Assembly (NCBI GenBank): GCA_965212085.1
Contig: OZ243042.1
Coordinates: 1,984,001-2,048,000, forward strand
Source of the DNA: JAHRAW01 sp965212085
GTDB lineage: Bacteria; Pseudomonadota; Gammaproteobacteria; Arenicellales; Poriferihabitantaceae
DNA: 64,000 nt
Reading direction: 5' to 3'
Position 1 is the first letter of the stretch. The number at the start of each line of letters is the position of its first letter. The translations under genes were made by a program, and so were the position numbers. The notes under the pieces were generated by a model that worked only from the letters and a program-made list of their open reading frames with translations, had not been told where the DNA came from and searched no databases. This document shows positions 15,080 to 25,571 of this stretch, one piece after another.

Positions 15080-16444
15080 TTAGCCCGCCCTTGATTGAAA
15101 AGACCGAAGCTCGTTTGCCAGCTGGATAAGTGAAGTATCCAACGCATCGATGATATCATCTATGTGCGATTCATTTGCAATCATTGGCGGGCAAATCAGA
15201 AAGTGATCGCCCTTGAGTCCATCGCGGCTTCTGCGCGCATAGATAATCAAACCGTTTGAATAGGCGATATCGACCAGCCGTTGAAACGCGCCGAATGCTT
15301 TCGGCAGCGGTATCATGCTGCTGCAATCTTCAACCAGTTCAAAGGCAATCAGCAATCCCTTGCCGCGCACATCGCCGATAAACGAATGGCGCTGCATCAA
15401 TTCTTGCAGACGCGCCTTCAGCAAACCGCCGATGCTTGTTGCATTCTCGATTAAATTTTCGGCTTCTATCTCTTCCAGAACAGCCAGTCCAGCGGAGCAG
15501 GCGAGCGGATTCCCCGCATAGGTAAACCCGTGCGCAAAGCCGCCGCCATCCAGAACCGCATCGACCAGCCGATGGTGCGCGATCATGGCACCGAGTGGCG
15601 CATAACCCGCGCCCAAACCTTTGGATAACGCGATGATGTCGGGTGCCGTGCCCCAGTGTTCCGCGCTAAAAAACCGGCCGGTGCGGCCGCCGCCTGACAT
15701 GACCTCATCATGGATCAGCAAAGCGCCGTAGTGATCGCAAATTTCACGAATCCGCTGCAGGTAACCCGGCGGCGGCACCAAAGCGCCGGTCGAAGCGCCG
15801 CCGATTGGCTCGACGATGAAGGCCAGTATTGATTCCGCCCCCTCCGCAAGAATTTTCGCCTCCAGCATATTCGCGTAATGCAACCCGGTTGACGGCTCAT
15901 CCGCATCGAGGCCATCCAAATACGCGCGCGGCGCGGGTATTTTGGGCATTGCTCGCATCAGTGGTTCAAAGGGCGCTGTCAGTGGCGCGTAAGATGTTAC
16001 CGAGAGTGCTCCGAGGGTGCAGCCGTGATAGCTTGGCACCCGCGAAATTACTTTCCAACGCGAATTCTCGCCAACGCTTACCACGTATTGTCGGGCGAGC
16101 TTTATTGCGCTTTCAACCGCCTCCGACCCGCCCGACACAAAAAACACCCGGTCCAGGCAAGCGGGTGTAAGCGATGCTATTTTTGCCGCAAGATTCTCCG
16201 CCGGCTCGGTTTCAAAGTGCAAGCGGTAGCCGAACGTGGATTTCTCCATTTGCCGGCGCATTGCTTCGAGCACTCTGGGGTTGGAGTGCCCGATATTGGA
16301 CACGACCGCACCCGATGACCCATCCAAATAGCGTTTGCCGTTGACATCCCACAGGTAAACACCCGAGGCGCGCGCCAACACCGGGCGCCGATCTCGCGCC
16401 TGATAGAAAAGGTGTGATGGTTTTTGCCGTGAATATTCAGACAT
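15080..16444 (-). CDS. Class III pyridoxal-phosphate aminotransferase, copy 2
   Basis: About 454 residues, fold-type I PLP enzyme. Motifs: GKRYLDGSSGAVVSNIGH, FVSGGSEAVESAIKLARQY, IHDEVMSGGGRTG and the PLP lysine in LSKGLGAGYAP (about Lys275). Clearly related to copy 1 (same motif order, many shared residues by eye), but diverged. The ATG at 16444 overlaps the ATPase stop by eight bases; a longer frame to 16585 would lie inside the ATPase gene. It is translated as part of the importer operon, so its substrate is probably derived from the imported compound. Confidence 0.9.
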   Translation of the reverse strand: MSEYSRQKPSHLFYQARDRRPVLARASGVYLWDVNGKRYLDGSSGAVVSNIGHSNPRVLEAMRRQMEKSTFGYRLHFETEPAENLAAKIASLTPACLDRVFFVSGGSEAVESAIKLARQYVVSVGENSRWKVISRVPSYHGCTLGALSVTSYAPLTAPFEPLMRAMPKIPAPRAYLDGLDADEPSTGLHYANMLEAKILAEGAESILAFIVEPIGGASTGALVPPPGYLQRIREICDHYGALLIHDEVMSGGGRTGRFFSAEHWGTAPDIIALSKGLGAGYAPLGAMIAHHRLVDAVLDGGGFAHGFTYAGNPLACSAGLAVLEEIEAENLIENATSIGGLLKARLQELMQRHSFIGDVRGKGLLIAFELVEDCSSMIPLPKAFGAFQRLVDIAYSNGLIIYARRSRDGLKGDHFLICPPMIANESHIDDIIDALDTSLIQLANELRSFQSRAG

Positions 16445-17195
16445 CAAATACTTGTTGCAGAAAGGCCCGGGTTCTTTCTTCTCTTGGATTGCGAAATACT
16501 TGTTGCGGCGCGCCTTCTTCGCCGACATAACCGTCTGCCATGAACACGACATGGTCGGAAACATCCTCGGCAAACCGCAAATCATGCGTGACGATAATCA
16601 TTGTCATTTTTTCCTGCGCCAACTGCTTCATCACGCGGTTGACCTCGCCGACTAACTCCGGGTCGAGCGCCGAAGTTACTTCATCGAACAGCATCAGCTT
16701 CGGTGTCATTGCCAATGACCGGGCAATGGCGACGCGTTGCTTCTGACCGCCGGACAAACGAGACGGGTAGACATTCGCTTTGTCGGCCAGCCCGATTCTT
16801 TTCAGCAGTGTGCAAGCTTGTTCCGCCGCTTCGTCTCTGCTCGCCCGGCCCAGCATCACCGGTGCCAAAGTAATATTTTCCAAGGCGGTTAGATGAGGGA
16901 ATAAATTGAAATGCTGAAACACTATGCCGATGTTTTGCCGGAGTTTATTGAGGTGTTTCTCGCGCGCCCGGCGGGGCAGTTTTTTGTTAACCCGCTCGCC
17001 ATCAAACCAGATTTCGCCGGCGGTAACATCCTCAAGCTGGTTGATCGTGCGCAAGAGCGTCGATTTGCCCGATCCGCTGGCGCCGATCAGGGCGACGATT
17101 TGACCGTGCGCAACATCCATGTCGATGCCTTTTAGCACTTCGAGTTTGCCGTAGTGTTTTTTTAAACCGCGTATTTTTACAATGAGTTCGCGCAT
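16437..17195 (-). CDS. Polar amino-acid-type ABC transporter ATP-binding protein
   Basis: A 252-residue ATPase of the GlnQ/HisP class. Walker A GASGSGKSTLLRT, Q-loop in GIVFQHFNLFPH, signature LSGGQKQRVAIARSLA, Walker B LMLFDEVTSALDPE and H-loop VTHDLRFA are all intact. It powers the importer formed with the two permeases at 17207 and 17881 and the binding protein at 18630. Downstream genes are the second aminotransferase trio, translationally overlapping. Confidence 0.94.
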   Translation of the reverse strand: MRELIVKIRGLKKHYGKLEVLKGIDMDVAHGQIVALIGASGSGKSTLLRTINQLEDVTAGEIWFDGERVNKKLPRRAREKHLNKLRQNIGIVFQHFNLFPHLTALENITLAPVMLGRASRDEAAEQACTLLKRIGLADKANVYPSRLSGGQKQRVAIARSLAMTPKLMLFDEVTSALDPELVGEVNRVMKQLAQEKMTMIIVTHDLRFAEDVSDHVVFMADGYVGEEGAPQQVFRNPREERTRAFLQQVFDV

Positions 17196-17206
17196 GGTTG
17201 ACTCCG

Positions 17207-17863
17207 CTACCGGTAGCGCATCGAGCGCTTCTCTGCAACGCGTACGGCTTGTTCAAGCACCAGGTTAATACAGTAATAGATAGCCGCCGCCGCGATATAA
17301 AACTCAAACGGGCGAAAGCTGTCCGAGATAGCACGCTGCGCGGAAAGCGTCAACTCCATCACGCCAATCACCGACACCAACGCGCTTTCCTTGAGCAAGG
17401 CAATCATCATATTTCCAAGCGCCGGCGTTACATTCGCGAGGGCTTGCGGGATGAGCACTTTGCGCATCGTTTGGAACTCGCTCAAGCCGACGCCGCGAGC
17501 CGCTTCAACCTGTCCCTTGTCCACGGCGGCAATCGCGGATTTGATGATGTTGGCGTTATACACTGCAAAGTGCAGGCTTAGCGCGATGACACCGGCGGCA
17601 AATGCGTTCAGGTCCAAGCCGATGTGGACCAAACCGAAATAAATCAGATAGAGTTGCAATAGAAGCGGAGTTCCCATAAACAGCCAGGCAAAACCGGAAA
17701 CAGGCCAGCGGATAACCGTATGGCGACTGCGTTGGAGCACGGCAAAAGCGACCCCGCCAATCAAACTGAACAGCATGGAAAAAACGGTGAGTATCACCGT
17801 CCACCAGGCGCCCGCGGACAGGATGCCGGCGTAGTCGCGAATGACGGTAAAATCAAGAGTCAT
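17207..17863 (-). CDS. Polar amino-acid-type ABC transporter permease
   Basis: A 218-residue inner-membrane permease of the HisM/GlnP family, with about five hydrophobic segments and the ATPase-coupling EAA loop in QVEAARGVGLSEFQTMRKVLIPQA. Paired with the second permease to form a heterodimeric channel. 11 bases separate it from the ATPase gene. Confidence 0.93.
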   Translation of the reverse strand: MTLDFTVIRDYAGILSAGAWWTVILTVFSMLFSLIGGVAFAVLQRSRHTVIRWPVSGFAWLFMGTPLLLQLYLIYFGLVHIGLDLNAFAAGVIALSLHFAVYNANIIKSAIAAVDKGQVEAARGVGLSEFQTMRKVLIPQALANVTPALGNMMIALLKESALVSVIGVMELTLSAQRAISDSFRPFEFYIAAAAIYYCINLVLEQAVRVAEKRSMRYR

Positions 17864-17880
17864 CGCTTACTCCAGATCGC

Positions 17881-18528
17881 CTACTTGAGGGCCACGCGCG
17901 CATCGATATTGTTTACCAGATAGGAAAAAACAGTAATGATGATGAGATAAAAAGCGGAAGCCAATACGAACATCTCAAACGGTTTGTAAGTCAACGAGAT
18001 GTAGCGATGCGCGGTATATGAAAGCTCCAACACCGAGATGGTCGATACGATCGCCGACCCTTTGATTAGCGCGATTGAATTAACCCCCAATGGTGATACC
18101 ATCATGCGTGCCGCCTGGGGCAGGACAATGCGCCGCATCACCTGCGCCCGCCCAAGCCCGAGGCAGCGCCCCGCTTCGCTCTGTCCTTTGTCGACGGAAA
18201 TAATGGCGCCACGGAACGACTCGCACATATAGGCGCCGATGTTGACGCCAAGCGCGATTACTCCCGCAGATAAGGGCTCGAGATGGAGGCCGATTTGCGG
18301 GCCGCCAAAGAAAATCAGAAACAGCTGAATCAGCGCGGGTGTTCCGCGAAAAACACTGACATATACCCTGGCCGGCCAGCGGCAGAGGCGGTTTTTGGAT
18401 AAGCTCGCAAGGGCTGCCGCAAAGCCGAGGCAGAGGCCCAAGACGATGGCGAGCACGGACACTTCGACCGTCACCAGCGCTGCCTGTGCAAAAAATTTCC
18501 AAATCCTGCCGATCAGCTCAAAGTCCAT
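17881..18528 (-). CDS. Polar amino-acid-type ABC transporter permease
   Basis: A 215-residue permease paralogous to the one at 17207; the EAA loop reads QSEAGRCLGLGRAQVMRRIVLPQAAR. Five membrane segments. It lies 101 bases behind the binding-protein gene, a gap that holds no recognisable gene. Confidence 0.93.
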   Translation of the reverse strand: MDFELIGRIWKFFAQAALVTVEVSVLAIVLGLCLGFAAALASLSKNRLCRWPARVYVSVFRGTPALIQLFLIFFGGPQIGLHLEPLSAGVIALGVNIGAYMCESFRGAIISVDKGQSEAGRCLGLGRAQVMRRIVLPQAARMMVSPLGVNSIALIKGSAIVSTISVLELSYTAHRYISLTYKPFEMFVLASAFYLIIITVFSYLVNNIDARVALK

Positions 18529-18629
18529 TGCGCTTCCTCAACGATTACACCTAGCCAGCGCGGCGCTCGTTTGGGCGCTATGCCCGAACGACCGGCCTGA
18601 AAACGCGTTCGAAAAATGGCGTTGGACGG

Positions 18630-19412
18630 TCAGCGAATATCAGCGCCCACCCACTTGATCGCGATCTTCTCATATGTGCCGTCAGTCATCATGTTGTCGA
18701 GGGCTGATTGCATCGCCGCGGCGAGTTTGGGGTTGTTTTTGCGAATCGCGATACCGACGGGCAGATTGCCGCCGTCGAGATTCGGCAGATCCATCATCTT
18801 GATGCGCTTGCCGTTCTTTTCGGCGACGCGGCCGGGAATCGAGCCGATGATAAAGGCATCAACGCGGCCATTTTTCAATTCCAGAATCAACTCGGGCAAG
18901 CCCTTATAGGTGCGCACTGTCCAGCCCATTTGCGACTGTGCATTGGCCCATTTCTCATGGGTTTCGCCAAGCGTTACCGCGACTTTCTTGCCCTTCAAGT
19001 CGTCTAGAGAATCGATCTTTGATGAATCTTTCACGAAAATAGCCCGACCGTCGCGGTAATAGGGTCCGACGAAATCGACCACCTTCTTGCGCTCTTCGGT
19101 GGCGGTCATTGAGCCAATAATCGTGTCGTATCTGCTGGACAGAAGCCCGGCGAGAATGCCGTCCCACGCGGTGGTGACAATAACGCCTTTTACGCCGATC
19201 CGCTTGGCAATTTCCTTGCCGATAGCGACATCAAATCCCTCCACCTGATTCTGCTCGTTAATCTGTGAGAAAGGCGGGTAAGCCCCTGTCAAGGCAATTG
19301 ACAGCTCGCCAGACTCTTTCACTTTGTCCAAGTCATCCGCAAACGCAGAGAAAGTGGCGGTCAGCCCGCCGAGGAAAACGCCCGCGATTAAACCTCTGAT
19401 GATTGTAAGCAT
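18630..19412 (-). CDS. Periplasmic amino-acid-type solute-binding protein (family 3)
   Basis: A 260-residue family 3 binding protein with a Sec signal peptide (cleavage likely after SAFA). Core motifs: GELSIALTGAYPPFSQ, GFDVAIGKEIAKRIG, YDTIIGSMTATEERKKVVDFVGPYY and the DLKGKKVAV hinge. It selects the imported ligand; family members bind amino acids, opines and related cationic compounds. A strong AGGGGG ribosome site precedes the ATG. First gene of the importer-trio operon and divergent from a LysR gene. Confidence 0.92.
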   Translation of the reverse strand: MLTIIRGLIAGVFLGGLTATFSAFADDLDKVKESGELSIALTGAYPPFSQINEQNQVEGFDVAIGKEIAKRIGVKGVIVTTAWDGILAGLLSSRYDTIIGSMTATEERKKVVDFVGPYYRDGRAIFVKDSSKIDSLDDLKGKKVAVTLGETHEKWANAQSQMGWTVRTYKGLPELILELKNGRVDAFIIGSIPGRVAEKNGKRIKMMDLPNLDGGNLPVGIAIRKNNPKLAAAMQSALDNMMTDGTYEKIAIKWVGADIR

Positions 19413-19557
19413 GGAAGCCCCCTAAATAATGATTTTGATAGGAAAAATTTACCGTCATTGTCATTGTGTAACGCAACGACAGAAGTATGCTATCATAGGG
19501 CGAGACATTTACATATAGATGATACTAACTCAATACATTCATGTTATAAATATAATT
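19413..19557. promoter_or_regulatory. Divergent control region between the ABC importer operon and lysR
   Basis: AT-rich spacer between two divergent genes. On the plus strand TTGTGT (19464-19469), 16 bases and TATGCT (19486-19491) make a fair sigma-70 promoter for the LysR gene. LysR proteins normally bind such shared regions and activate the divergent operon. I do not see a clean enough T-N11-A box to assign one. Confidence 0.5.
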
Positions 19558-20520
19558 ATGGAGCGAGAAATCAATCTTGACGGCGTCGTTCGTGACTTGG
19601 ACTGGAATTTACTGCACACCTTTGTGGTCATCATCGATGCTGGAGGCATCACCAGTGCGGCCGACAAATTGAACCGAACCCAACCTACCATATCGAATGC
19701 GCTGAGCCGCTTGGAACAACAAATTGGCAAGCGCCTTATTGAACGCTCGCGCGGTGTTTTCCGCCTCACCGACCCGGGGCGATTGCTCTACGAAGAAGCG
19801 ATTCACATCTATGGCGCCGTCAACCGGCTGCGAATCACCATGCGGGATGTCACCAATCAAAGCCACGGGCATGTGCGCATTGTGATGGCGAGCCATATAG
19901 TGTGTCCGTTGCTTGATAAAACACTCCAGTCGTTCCACATCTCTCACCCAAAAGCCACGTTGTCTCTGGATGTGATGGCGAGCGCCGCGGCGCTTTCTGA
20001 GGTCAGATCGCGCCGCGCGTCGCTGGCGATTTGCCTAGTTCGAGAGCGCGATCCAGGCTTGGAATATCGTTGTTTGTATCGGGAGTTCTTTGGTCTTTTC
20101 TGTGGTCCGGGCCATCCGCTTTTCGGCATCGAAAAGCTGACCAAATCGGACCTTACCGGCCATTCGGTGGTTAGCTTTTCAACCGACCGGTTTGACGATG
20201 TCTTGCGGCCAATGGCGATGATCCGGGACGAAGCCGAGCTCGACAATCGCATCGTCGGAAGATCGTCGCACCTCGAAGAGGTCAAGCGCATGACCATCGC
20301 CGGCCTTGGAATCGGGGTATTGCCAATCCATGTCGTGAAGCGCGATATCGATGATGGCCTGCTCTGGCGGATGCCTCCCTATCAAAACCCGCCGGCGATC
20401 GATGTGTATCTTTCGTGGAATCCAAAAACACGCCTAAATCGCGCGGAAGCCGTCTTTCTCAAAAGCCTGTTGAACTGCATTGAACAAACCCCGATGGCGC
20501 AGCGGACTTACCGGAATTAA
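19558..20520 (+). CDS. LysR-family transcriptional regulator
   Basis: About 320 residues. The N-terminal winged HTH is clear (LDWNLLHTFVVIIDAGGITSAADKLNRTQPTISNALSRLEQQIG), followed by a type 2 periplasmic-binding-fold effector domain. Divergent from the importer-trio operon and so its likely regulator; convergent with the GMC oxidoreductase (4-base overlap of ends). Two starts are possible: 19519 or the ATG at 19558, chosen because the HTH begins about 15 residues after it. No strong Shine-Dalgarno at either. Confidence 0.9.
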   Translation: MEREINLDGVVRDLDWNLLHTFVVIIDAGGITSAADKLNRTQPTISNALSRLEQQIGKRLIERSRGVFRLTDPGRLLYEEAIHIYGAVNRLRITMRDVTNQSHGHVRIVMASHIVCPLLDKTLQSFHISHPKATLSLDVMASAAALSEVRSRRASLAICLVRERDPGLEYRCLYREFFGLFCGPGHPLFGIEKLTKSDLTGHSVVSFSTDRFDDVLRPMAMIRDEAELDNRIVGRSSHLEEVKRMTIAGLGIGVLPIHVVKRDIDDGLLWRMPPYQNPPAIDVYLSWNPKTRLNRAEAVFLKSLLNCIEQTPMAQRTYRN

Positions 20521-22154
20521 CCGCGCCCGGCTGGCAATTCCGCCTTAATCATATCCGCACATTTCTCCCCAATCATAATAGTCGGCGCGTTGGTATTTCC
20601 CGAAGTGATGTTGGGCATGATGGATGCGTCGGCTACGCGAACACCGTCGAGGCCGTGGATTTTCAGTTGATGATCCACCACCGCCGCGGGGTCGCTTGCG
20701 GGGCCCATTTTGCAGGTGCAGGCGGGGTGGTAGATGGTGGTGGCGGTGTTGCGCGCGTGTTCCAGTAACTCGTCGTCGGATTGGACGTGAGTTCCCGGAT
20801 CGAATTCTTCGGTGATGAGGTTTTCCAAGGCGGGCATGGCGGCTATTTTTCGGGACGCTTTCATGCCGGCGACGGCGGTTTGGCAGTCCAGTTCGGTGGC
20901 GAGGTAGTTGGGTTGCAGGGAGGGATACGCTTCGGGATCCGGGGAGGTGATTTGCACGCAGCCGCTACTGGTCGGTCGCAGTTGGCAAACCGACGAGGTG
21001 AACGCGGAAAACGGATGCACGCCTTCGCCGGGGCTGTCCGAGCTCAGCGGCTGGAAATGGAATTGAATGTCCGGCCTGTCTGAACCGGCCACCCCAGAGC
21101 GCGTAAAAATAACCACCTGGCTCGCCGCCATGGTCAGCGGGCCGGTTCGCAGCAGCAGGTATTCCAGCCCCATGAGCATCTTGCGCAGGGGATGGTTTAT
21201 CTCGTCATTCAACGTCCCCTGGCGGCATTTGTACACCGCGCGGATTTGCAGATGATCCCGGAGGTTGCGGCCCACGCCGGGCAGGTCGCGGATTACGGGA
21301 ATCTCAAACCGCCGGCACAAGCCGCCGTCGCCGATGCCGGAAAGTTGCAGGATCTGCGGCGAGCCGATGGCGCCGGCGCATAACACGGTTTCGCGCGCCG
21401 CCGTGGCCGTGCGAATTCGCCCTCGCCCTCGGTCAAGATATTCGACTCCGCTGACGCGCCCTTTTTCGGCAGTCAGCCGGGTCACGTGAACGCGGGTTTT
21501 GACGGTCAGGTTCGGACGCTTCAACGCCGGGCGCAAGTAACCCACGGCGGTGCTGCAACGCCGGCCACAGTGGGCGGTCAACTGAAAATAACCGACCCCT
21601 TCCTGGGCGGCGCCGTTGACGTCGTCGTTCGCGGGAATGCCGGCTTGCAGCGCGGCGTTGATGAAGGCGTCGGTAATTTTGCGGCGGATGCGGATGTCGG
21701 ATACTTTCTGGGGGCCGCCGACGCCGTGGAAGCGGTCTTCCCCCCGCTCCTGATCCTCGGATTTTTTGAAGTAGGGAAGCACGTCGTCAAACGACCAGCC
21801 CGGATTGTCCGCCCCCCAGCCGTCGTAATCCGCGGCCTGCCCGCGCACATACAACAGGCCGTTCAGGGAACTCGAACCGCCCAGCACCTTGCCCCGCGGC
21901 CACTTGATCCGCCGCCCGTTCAAGCCGGGATCCGGGTCGGTCACATAGCACCAGTCAAAACCGGGGTTGTGCATGGTCTTGAAATACCCCACCGGCAGGT
22001 GAATCCACGGGCTGCTATCCCGCCCCCCGGCCTCCAGCAGCAGGACGCGCTGAGCGGGTATTTCGCTCAACCGATTCGCCAGTACGCAACCCGCCGAGCC
22101 GCCGCCGACGATGATGAAGTCAAACTGGTTGCCGGTTTCGGGCATTGCGGGCAT
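20517..22154 (-). CDS. GMC-family FAD-dependent alcohol/choline dehydrogenase
   Basis: A 545-residue GMC oxidoreductase. The N-terminal FAD motif is DFIIVGGGSAGCVLANRLSE; GMC signature 1 appears as RGKVLGGSSSLNGLLYVRG and signature 2 as GAIGSPQILQLSGIG. The C-terminal catalytic region has YHPACTCKMG and the closing GNTNAPTIMIGEKCADMI. It oxidises a primary alcohol to an aldehyde; choline dehydrogenase (BetA) and AlkJ-like alcohol dehydrogenases are the closest classes, and I cannot choose between them. Its position beside LysR suggests a link to the same amine catabolism, but the strand arrangement does not prove it. Confidence 0.88.
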   Translation of the reverse strand: MPAMPETGNQFDFIIVGGGSAGCVLANRLSEIPAQRVLLLEAGGRDSSPWIHLPVGYFKTMHNPGFDWCYVTDPDPGLNGRRIKWPRGKVLGGSSSLNGLLYVRGQAADYDGWGADNPGWSFDDVLPYFKKSEDQERGEDRFHGVGGPQKVSDIRIRRKITDAFINAALQAGIPANDDVNGAAQEGVGYFQLTAHCGRRCSTAVGYLRPALKRPNLTVKTRVHVTRLTAEKGRVSGVEYLDRGRGRIRTATAARETVLCAGAIGSPQILQLSGIGDGGLCRRFEIPVIRDLPGVGRNLRDHLQIRAVYKCRQGTLNDEINHPLRKMLMGLEYLLLRTGPLTMAASQVVIFTRSGVAGSDRPDIQFHFQPLSSDSPGEGVHPFSAFTSSVCQLRPTSSGCVQITSPDPEAYPSLQPNYLATELDCQTAVAGMKASRKIAAMPALENLITEEFDPGTHVQSDDELLEHARNTATTIYHPACTCKMGPASDPAAVVDHQLKIHGLDGVRVADASIMPNITSGNTNAPTIMIGEKCADMIKAELPAGRG

Positions 22155-22253
22155 TGCGATGGTTGCGAAATCCCTTGATTATAGGTGTTTCATACCCATT
22201 TCGGCGGTATAATCGCCTTTACTATTGAGCCACGACCCGTAAAATCATCCGCC

Positions 22254-22586
22254 ATGCAAACCGACCTCAAAATCTCCGGCAACGCCGTGAACCGCATCAA
22301 CGAACTGCTCGCGGTCAAGGATAACCCCGATTTGAAGCTGCGGGTTTTTATCCGTGGCGGTGGCTGTTCGGGTTTCCAGTACGGCTTTCAGTTCGATGAA
22401 GAGCAGCAGGAGGACGACGTTTCCGTGGCCCACGACGGCATCGAGGTGCTGGTGGATATGCTCAGTTTGCAATACCTCTCCGGGGCGGAAATTGACTACC
22501 AGGACGACCTGCTGGGCAGCCGCTTTCTGGTCAACAACCCCAACGCATCCACTACCTGCGGATGCGGTTCGTCGTTTTCGATTTGA
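22254..22586 (+). CDS. erpA: Iron-sulfur cluster insertion protein ErpA
   Basis: A 110-residue A-type carrier that delivers Fe-S clusters to apo-proteins. The three ligand cysteines are in IRGGGCSGFQYGF and the C-terminal TTCGCGSSF. The FQYGFQFD sequence and N-terminal region fit ErpA rather than IscA; there is no isc operon here. The ATG at 22254 is chosen since the domain begins right after it; the frame is open 69 bases upstream. Confidence 0.93.
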   Translation: MQTDLKISGNAVNRINELLAVKDNPDLKLRVFIRGGGCSGFQYGFQFDEEQQEDDVSVAHDGIEVLVDMLSLQYLSGAEIDYQDDLLGSRFLVNNPNASTTCGCGSSFSI

Positions 22587-22730
22587 GTCACTTTGAGTCA
22601 CTGAATCCGCGCCCCGGTTTTTCGCTTTTGATTGACATGATCGCGGTTGAGCTTTGCTCGCCCGCTCCCACCTTTTCGCCGAACCGACCCGCTGAACCAA
22701 CCTGGACTGACCGCGAACCGGGATTTGCAA

Positions 22731-23408
22731 ATGGCCAAAGCCGACCACACCAAAGCCGCTGAAACGGCGCCCGAAGCCGCCTCTCAGGACGGCGTTGCGC
22801 CTGCGTCCGGGGAGCCGGATGAACCGGTAAATGAACAAACGAGTGAACAAACCGATGAACCAACCGACGAACCGGCCACCCCGGAAGACCTTGCCGCGTT
22901 GCCCGCCGAGGAGTTGCTCGCGCGTTTGAACGAAGCCAATGCGGAAAACGCGCAAATGAAAGACGGGCAGCTGCGGGCCAGGGCGGAGATCGAGAACATC
23001 CGGCGGCGTTCGCAAAACGAAATCGTGGCGGCGCGCAAGTACGCCATCGAGGGCTTCGCCCAGGAGTTGCTCGGCGTCAGGGACAGCCTTGACCGGGCGT
23101 CCTCGGTGGCGCTCGACGAAGGCGCCGGCGAGGCGGTGGAAAAAATGAAAGAGGGGCTTGGCCTGACCCTGAAGCAGTTGGATATCGCCATGGCCCGGTT
23201 TGCGGTGGTGGAGGTCGAGGCGGGGCCGGGGGTGCGCTTTGACCCGGAACGGCACCAGGCCATCAGCACCACGCCGTCCGCGGAGATTGAGGCGGATCAC
23301 ATCGTCTCGGTGGTGCAAAAGGGCTTCCTGCTGAAGGAGCGGCTGCTACGCCCGGCGATGGTGGTAGTGGCGGCGGCACCATCGGAGGAGCAAAGCCGGG
23401 GCGGCTAG
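22731..23408 (+). CDS. grpE: Nucleotide exchange factor GrpE
   Basis: A protein of about 225 residues. An acidic, Glu/Thr/Asp-rich N-terminal tail of about 55 residues precedes the long dimerisation helix (LNEANAENAQMKDGQLRARAEIENIRRRS) and the beta-wing (GPGVRFDPERHQAI ... VVQKGFLLKERLLRPAMVVVA). It releases ADP from DnaK. Followed by dnaK 102 bases downstream and then dnaJ, the standard heat-shock order. ATG 22731 is the only start that avoids a run of unrelated residues. Confidence 0.95.
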   Translation: MAKADHTKAAETAPEAASQDGVAPASGEPDEPVNEQTSEQTDEPTDEPATPEDLAALPAEELLARLNEANAENAQMKDGQLRARAEIENIRRRSQNEIVAARKYAIEGFAQELLGVRDSLDRASSVALDEGAGEAVEKMKEGLGLTLKQLDIAMARFAVVEVEAGPGVRFDPERHQAISTTPSAEIEADHIVSVVQKGFLLKERLLRPAMVVVAAAPSEEQSRGG

Positions 23409-23510
23409 CACCGAAAACCCACCGGCAAACCCTTGTTATTCCGCACCCCGGCCTTATATTTTGGCGTAACCAGATGCATTACTTTTTTCCGATTATGAGG
23501 ACCCAACCAA

Positions 23511-25454
<1,944 letters not shown>

Positions 25455-25483
25455 AGCGGTTCCGACAAGGTTGTCCCGGGCGA

Positions 25484-25511
25484 AAAAGCGGGGTCTGCGG
25501 ATCCCGCTTTT
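25484..25511 (+). terminator. Hairpin between dnaK and dnaJ
   Basis: Arms AAAAGCGGG and CCCGCTTTT around a ten-base loop, 30 bases after the dnaK stop. The stem ends in a TTTT run. It probably lowers read-through into dnaJ, giving DnaK excess over DnaJ as commonly seen. Confidence 0.7.
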
Positions 25512-25571
25512 GGTATGTAACCGGCGCGCTTAAAATGTGGAAACCGGACACAACCGAACGGCACAGCGGGC

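Noticed and set aside
23409..23510. Heat-shock sigma-32 promoter before dnaK
   Set aside because: I searched for CTTGAA and CCCCAT-type boxes at proper spacing and found no convincing match.
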